Shown here: positions 58,201 to 64,000 of the stretch, in pieces
Position numbering within the stretch: position 1 is the stretch's first letter
Layout: each line of letters opens with the position of its first letter
Source of the DNA: Zoroaster sp. YZ-2022
Lineage: Eukaryota > Echinodermata > Asteroidea > Forcipulatida > Zoroasteridae
Reading direction: 5' to 3'
DNA: 64,000 nucleotides
Assembly: GCA_029582265.1 (NCBI GenBank)
Contig: CM055816.1
Location: 97,351,056 to 97,415,055, forward strand
Notes under the pieces: model-generated
Told to the model about the DNA's origin: nothing
The model's input: the letters and a program-made list of their open reading frames with translations, nothing else
Database searches by the model: none
Translations under genes and position numbers: made by a program

Positions 58201-59107
58201 CCATCAAAATTTAAACCATCCTCTATCGGGTATGTTGAGAGTCTATATGAATGTTCTATTTTATTTCCTTTTTCTTTTTTCATGTGAAAACGAGCGACAC
58301 GAAGCGCCCATCGTAAACAGTTATAATCTTTGTTTTTTACGTTGATGCATGCTTTTTTATTTCTTATGTAATTAGGTAGCTCGATATAAGAACCACCTCT
58401 CAAAGGTTGATATTTTGAAATTGTAAGAACTAATTTTCAAAACGATCTACAATCCATCCAGAACCTCTATTTGTACAAGTTGCTATAACTTCTCCAATTC
58501 TATCAAAACCCCTAGCTAATTTAGCTTTAATATTATTCATATTTAATAAAGTTATTTGTTCAGAAAAATGAATAGAAATCGACGAAAACTCAATCTCACC
58601 GTCGTCTTTTTCTTTATAAAATTTAACCCACAAGTATATCATAAACTTAAACGGCCCAAATTCTTGTAAATCTAAAGTCAACTTTTCGATTATCGGTGCT
58701 TCGGCACCTTCGTAAAATACATATAAATCTTTTTCTATTTTATGACCAATCGGTATAGTCATTATTCGCTTTCGCAAATAGCTTCCACCATCAATCGCTG
58801 GTTCATCAAATTCTAAAACACCATGGCGCCAATCTTTCACAATCTTATACAAATCTTTTCGCAAATGTCTTCCTGGTCCTATCGAAATAGCTTCATCTTC
58901 TATAACATCCTCAAGTTGACGCTTTGTTAATTTTGTTAATGGTCTTGGTTTATGCCGTTTTATATATTTTTTTACTGCATTGTAATAAGAACGTTTATCT
59001 ACTTTACCCTTTTGGTTTTGCACAAGAATTAATGGTCTGTGTTCTCGCGCAAATATTTTCAATTCTGATAATGTCCATTTCGATAAATATTTTCTTACTT
59101 CTTCCAT
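55217..59107 (-). pseudogene. Polinton protein-primed-type DNA polymerase B, right copy
   Basis: Same domain order as the left copy. Private lesions include a lost A after VDRFE (about 58,432), a disrupted segment near 58,045 (KRLKVY where the left copy has KRLKLLL) and a lost A near 57,478. The nonsense codon found at 34,310 in the left copy is absent (TTA retained). The 3' half shares breaks with the left copy near 56,640 and 55,975. Confidence 0.9.
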
Positions 59108-59249
59108 TTATTATAAGTCCTAGATAATATATATATATATTTTTTAATCAATTGTTTTGGGTGATTTTTTTTTCGCGAGTTTTTTTTTATATATATATAT
59201 ATATTTTTTAATCACTCTGCTTCTTCTTCTTTTCGTGTCTTTGAAGCAG

Positions 59250-60714
59250 TTATATGACAGTTTCCCATTTCTTTACACAGTCCTTCGCTTTGTTATTGAA
59301 CTCTGCGAGATCTTTTGAGCTGCACTGGTTGGGTAGTAGGGGGCAGACAAGGCAATGCTGCATTGTATGGTCCTCTTCTCCACATTCACAGGTGGTTGGG
59401 CCGGTTTTATAGCCCCATCTGGCCATAGCAGCTTTTGATCGCCCTGTTCCTGTTCTCAGACGGTTGAGTGTCTTCCACTGGACCCATGGTGCTTCTGAGC
59501 CAGAAGGGAGGTCTTCAGAAGGGGGGATTCCCATGTCAAGAGGAGAGGGGTCTTCCTCAAGCTTTTTTGTCCATAGCTGGAGTCTGGTTTCTTCCCGAGA
59601 TGTTGTTAGGGGCTGGACATGGCTGAGGAAGCTTCTCCTTGACCTCAGTCGTTGGGCCGGGGGTTCACGTCCATGGAGGAGGTGGCGTTCATCACTGGTA
59701 GCTTTTGTTAACTCTACTCGGCTGGCAGCCTCCCGTCTCACATCTGCAGGGGCAATGCCAGCGAGGAGGTGCAGGTTGTTTATGTTGGTAGGCTTCAAGC
59801 AGCCAGTGCTCAAGCGGCAGGTGTTATTCAACGCTGGGTCTAGTTTCTTGGCATGGGTTGATCTCTCCCAAACAGGACACGCATACTCCGCAGAGGAATA
59901 GCACAGGGCCAGAGCAGTACATCTTAATGTCTGTGCTGTGGCTCCCCATTTGGAATTGGTCAGTTTCCGTAAGATGTTGTTTCGGAGCTGACTTTCAGTT
60001 TGGTGTTTTGATGTGTTCCTTGAAGGAGAGGGTGCGGTCCAGGGTTACGCCAAGGTAGACAGGATTGGTGCAGTTCTCAAGTGGTGTTCCAGACCATTTG
60101 ATGTTAAGAGGTCGGTTGGCTTCCCGGTTCCTGAGATGGAATGAGCAGACTTGGGTCTTCGCAGGGTTTGCATGTAGGTGGTTGCGCTCGTAGTAGAGGA
60201 GTAGCTCATCTAGGGCTGAAGTGAGGTTTGCTTTACTGCTTCAAACGTACTCTCTTGGGATGTTACACAGAGGTCGTCAGCATAGATGAAGCGCTCAGTG
60301 TTCTGGGTCCATAGGCTGGTCATTGGTGTAGATGTTATACAGTAGTGGAGCCAGCACACTACCTTGAGGTAAGCCATTTCTTTGTCGTCGCCAGCGACTT
60401 TGCTTGTTGTTCAGGGTGACATAGAAGCGTCTATCTTTCAAGAGGGCTCCAATGAGGCCTGTGGAGTGCCAGGTCTTTTGTCAGCTCCAAGATCTTTTTA
60501 GAAGGAGGCGGTGGTTCACAGTGTCGTACGCGGCGGACAGATCAACGAAGACGGCTCCTGTTACCAGTCCTTTCTGAAACCCATCTTCAATGTGTTGAGT
60601 GAGATTCAGAAGTTGACTTGTTGTGGATTTGCCAGGTCGGAATCCAGCTTGTTGGGGGATGATGGCTGGTTCAGCAACTGGGGCCAGCCTGTTGAGGATC
60701 AGGCGCTCAAACAG
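59250..60714 (-). pseudogene. 5'-truncated Jockey-like reverse transcriptase, right copy
   Basis: Mirror of the open 31,191-32,660 frame, but interrupted by one-base deletions near 59,983 (CCC to CC) and 60,230 (one base lost in GTAGAAGC) and further indels near 60,310 and 60,470. The C-terminal 193 codons with the zinc finger remain open. Confidence 0.82.
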
Positions 60715-61806
60715 CTAAAACATGACCTTTCATGACCTCTAAACGTCAACAATCATACATTTTTAAATACTAATACCCAGGAGGTACTAAAAATCACACA
60801 CTCCCACCTTTTTTTTATTTACTACCCAAACCACGCCCAAAAAGGGTACTTGGCCCAGAACCGGCATCTGACATACTAGTATTTTTTATTTAAAAAAAAT
60901 CATTTTTATCAAAAAATCAACTAGGTGGCCCAGGAGCCCCATTTACATATACTACTTCCTGTGTTTCTTACGGGGGAGGTCGGTAACTTTTCTGATGGGT
61001 TGTCTAGCTAGATGTTCAGATGAATTGCTTTCTTCTGCAGGGGGAGGGGTGATGTGCAGATTTTTGGTTTCATGTGACTAAGTTTTCAGATTTATTTCGT
61101 CATCACATTCTTAGTTAGTGTTTTGGTTCAGTTTTGGGTAATCCCAGGCTCTGCTTTTAATTGTTTGTTTGTTTTACTTAATATGACTGTGATTGTTCTT
61201 TTGTTTTATTGCCTGAAAACAAATAAATAACTGGAGGTTACCCTGTAAGTAAATTGGATGACATCTTCTCTAGCAGAAGAATGCAAATAGCCTTCCTGTG
61301 TATATGCAAGTAGCTCTTCTTTTGTTTCATTCATGGTAGCTAAAACTGCTTACATAACCACACAGAGCATCCATCTTAGTAAATGAGATACGCCTATGCT
61401 TATGACGTACTGAAACCAATTAAACGTACTTAATATAACGCATGCGCACAACGCAGCAACCCACTCTGAGTAACAGGACTGCACAGTGCACCTGGTGATA
61501 CAGAAGTCACTGTGTAATAAATATCCTTCGAAGCATTTGACATGTAACAGACTTTCTTCCACACGGCGATTGAGAGAACAAACAACATAGCCTATCTTCA
61601 ATGGGATATCTTCAATATGATACATGTGGATACAGAGCTGATATCACATATATTGGTCGGCAAGATATGTCATTCAGTAACTGAATACCAGAACAACGAG
61701 AAGAACTGAATATGCAAAGTAAGGTAATACATTTGTTTCTTCGAAGTGGCTAGTGCTCTGTGAATTGACTAGCATGAAAGGAGTGTTATAAATGCATTCA
61801 AGCATG
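60715..61806. other. No gene recognised (mirror flank)
   Basis: Reverse complement of 30,101-31,190. Nothing coding recognised. Confidence 0.55.
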
Positions 61807-62165
61807 AGGTGTCGTGGCCGAGCGGTCTAGCTTACCGGATTCAAGTTCTGGTGTTAGCAACATAATGTGGGTTCGAATCACGGCCGTGACACTTGTGTCC
61901 TTGAGCAAGACACTTAATCATAATTGCTTCTCCACCCAGGGGTTAAATGGGTACCTGTGAAGGCAGAGTTGGTTTGCTCTATATGCGCTAGAAATGACAG
62001 CAATTGAGCTGTATACTCCCAGGGAGCTGAGATGGTTTCAGGAATGATTTATGAGCCTTATGAGCCTTATGAGCAGGGATAATAATATAATGCGCCTTGA
62101 GCACCACTTAGTTGGTGGATACGTGCGCTATATAAACCCACACGTTATTATTATTATTATTATTA
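61807..62165 (+). mobile_element. tRNA-Leu-derived SINE, right copy
   Basis: Head GGTGTCGTGGCCGAGCGG with B box GGTTCGAATC, CAA anticodon loop, and (ATT)n tail at about 62,145-62,165. Nearly identical to 29,741-30,100. Confidence 0.88.
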
Positions 62166-63496
62166 AGCAATACAGTTAGTATAATTAGTGACTGTACTCA
62201 TTACGGGCACTCAACGTTAGGATTAACCAACTATTTTGTTTAAACAGGGCAACTAGGGAGTGGACTCGATCAAAGGGGCAAGTGAATGGACCCCTTTGCT
62301 TTGTCAGTAAGCCAGAAACTAGGTACAATCAATCTAAGGAATGATTACAGGTGTACTGTTAACATTCTTTCTTTTGAGTTGTGTGCGCGAACACTTTTTG
62401 TCATGAATTCAGAAAAGCCTACACTGGTGGGAAACAAATGGTCACTCTCAGATTTACTCGTACAGCACTTCTAGGTGTTAGTTATTACTTTATTAGCAAT
62501 TATTAGCAACTTTTTGCCAATATGATCTTGTCCACTGACGGGGTGATTTAACAATGACGACATCAGGAAGGTGATTTTTAAATATAAGAGGCCATTTGTT
62601 TCACTCGGGCGCATATGCAGAAGAAATTTGTCAAGGGAGGGCCGAAGGAAAATGCTTTCGCCGAAAAATATTTTCACTGTGTGCCATTATTATTATTTTT
62701 TCAATCTTTAACCAAATTATTATTAAATATAAATATTAAAAAGGGCCCATGGAGGGCGACCGCCCATATCTTTGGCTCTGGAATTCGACAAAAGGAGTTC
62801 GGAAAAAATGTCCGAGGGTTTGTGTTGTGTAGTTTTCTTATGACATACATAACCTTTCTAAAAATGGGGAAGGTTAATTATTAATAGTTGAGAGCACCTT
62901 CTTAAACATGAAGCTAATTTATTAGAAAAAAATAAAGATTAAACTGATGCAGAAAATTGTATGATTACCAACCAAGGACATGTACACCTGATACACTATT
63001 AGTATTATCATCATAATTTGTTAATACCAAAGCGTAGTTAATGGACATTAAGTTTCGACTGTTATAGTCAAGGGCAAAAATCAATTATTTATCACCCGAT
63101 GCAAGAATTTCATCAACCTATAAATATATCAATCATGTTTTTGGCACGTGAGTTGTTGAATGCGTTTGATAAATAGGATTATAATAATCTCAATCATAAC
63201 GTTTACTGCTAACGTTGATCTACTGCCAGAATGTTCAATAAATCCATAGAAACGTGATTACATTTAGGAATCACTCACACCGTGACCAAGCACACATATT
63301 GCGTATAACCTCTAAATTTGTTCATTTTAGCATAATTCATGCAAAATTTTGATAAAATATAACTTGAATCTTCTTGATCAATAACATCTATTTCAATACT
63401 GACTCATGCTTTCGCTATTTGTGTAGGCATAACCTCAAATTCTCTCAAATCACCAACATCGCAGAGCTTCTGTCGAATTCGCGCACCCCAAACTCC
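62166..63496. other. No gene recognised (mirror flank)
   Basis: Reverse complement of the 28.4-29.7 kb region, differing by scattered substitutions and short homopolymer changes. No supported gene. Confidence 0.55.
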
Positions 63497-63563
63497 CCCA
63501 CCACCACCACCACCACCACCACCACCACCACCACCACCACCACCACCATCACCACCACCACCA
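63497..63563. repeat. (CCA)n microsatellite, right copy
   Basis: Trinucleotide tract mirroring 28,330-28,403, with fewer interrupting units. Confidence 0.95.
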
Positions 63564-63955
63564 GCGACTTTTAAAGCAGTGGACACATCGCCTGGACACC
63601 ATACGCAATAGGTCAATGTGCTATACATACGTTCTCATACCGTCAGCATGATGCTTTCTGTGCGTTCCGTATTTCATTTATCTGTATGCAAACCTGCACC
63701 ATTTAATCATGTTATAGATATCTATAAGCCTTGCTTAATTACAGTCTGTGGCCGTCAATTAGCACAGGAGACTTTCACACCATACCGTACCCGGCCGTCA
63801 TGGAGTCGATTATTGGGTCAACTCGATCTGTTATTGCACAAACACAAAATGATCTCGCTTCTACACTATTACAAATAATCATACTCTATGCCTATTGTCC
63901 TTTTCCTAAGGTTTTTTTCATCTTCCATTATTTATTGCCATTTCTTAGTCATCAC

Positions 63956-64000
63956 GTAAAGTGGATTGTCGTGCGGTCTAGCGCACTGAACTCAAGTTCT
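63956..64000 (+). mobile_element. Start of a second tRNA-Leu-type SINE, cut by the window end
   Basis: GTCGTGCGGTCTAGCGCACT followed by GAACTCAAGTTC resembles the head of the SINE at 61,807, including the CAA anticodon stem-loop. It begins exactly where the palindrome mirror fails. Confidence 0.6.

Larger units (their letters stand above)
46321..59213. mobile_element. Polinton/Maverick element, right copy (cut by the assembly gap)
   Basis: Same gene order as the left copy, reversed. It begins inside the membrane-tailed gene because of the gap and ends beyond the pol start codon at 59,107. It carries a private THAP transposon insertion and its own set of frameshifts. Confidence 0.88.
46321..63955. 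repeat. Right arm of the giant inverted repeat
   Basis: Reverse complement of 27,940-44,579. It ends at CTTAGTCATCAC (63,955). The next bases are SINE-like and do not match the left flank. Confidence 0.95.

Overview
This is a eukaryotic nuclear window from an invertebrate animal, most likely a marine deuterostome (echinoderm, hemichordate or lancelet type). The basis is AT-rich intergenic DNA, GT-AG introns, an intronless aminergic-type GPCR, a tRNA-Leu-derived SINE, and Harbinger, L1/Tx1-like, Jockey-like and Polinton/Maverick transposons. The species cannot be named from the sequence. Apart from the GPCR, nearly all coding capacity belongs to mobile elements, many of them broken.

Layout. 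1-2.6 kb: no gene. 2.6-9.0 kb: one Harbinger DNA transposon with both expected genes, a 222-residue Myb/SANT-like protein (five exons, frame closed by eye) and a HARBI1-like transposase that is frameshifted and lacks the third catalytic acid. It carries two smaller nested elements. 11.8-17.9 kb: a 270-bp AAAT microsatellite running into a decayed L1/Tx1-like retrotransposon (zinc-knuckle ORF1; endonuclease and reverse transcriptase ORF2). 17.9-24.35 kb: a second ORF1 fragment and a 1.7-kb direct duplication whose edge cuts into the last codons of the GPCR, with CRE-like TGACGTCA repeats and a retrotransposon tail between the copies. 24.3-25.8 kb: the GPCR gene. 25.8-27.9 kb: no gene.

From 27,940 to 63,955 the window is one giant inverted repeat: arms of about 16.6 and 17.6 kb around a central 500-N gap. 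Each arm holds, from outside in, a GGT/CCA microsatellite, a SINE, a 5'-truncated Jockey-like reverse transcriptase, and most of a Polinton/Maverick, a virus-like transposon. The Polinton carries protein-primed-type DNA polymerase B, retroviral-like integrase, several small proteins, a variable minisatellite, an A32/FtsK-like packaging ATPase, the double-jelly-roll major capsid protein, two coiled-coil/membrane proteins, a membrane-tailed protein and a candidate minor capsid protein. DNA pol B would copy the element, integrase would insert it, and the ATPase and capsid proteins would make and fill particles. Here pol, integrase and capsid genes are broken in both arms.

The arms share old frameshifts but also have private ones. 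The right arm has a private 1.24-kb THAP-encoding (Kolobok-like) insertion with a clean empty site in the left arm. The palindrome stops at 63,955 exactly where a SINE-like sequence begins. The simplest reading is that two haplotypes (or recent duplicates) were joined head-to-head at the N gap; a real palindromic duplication cannot be excluded from sequence alone.
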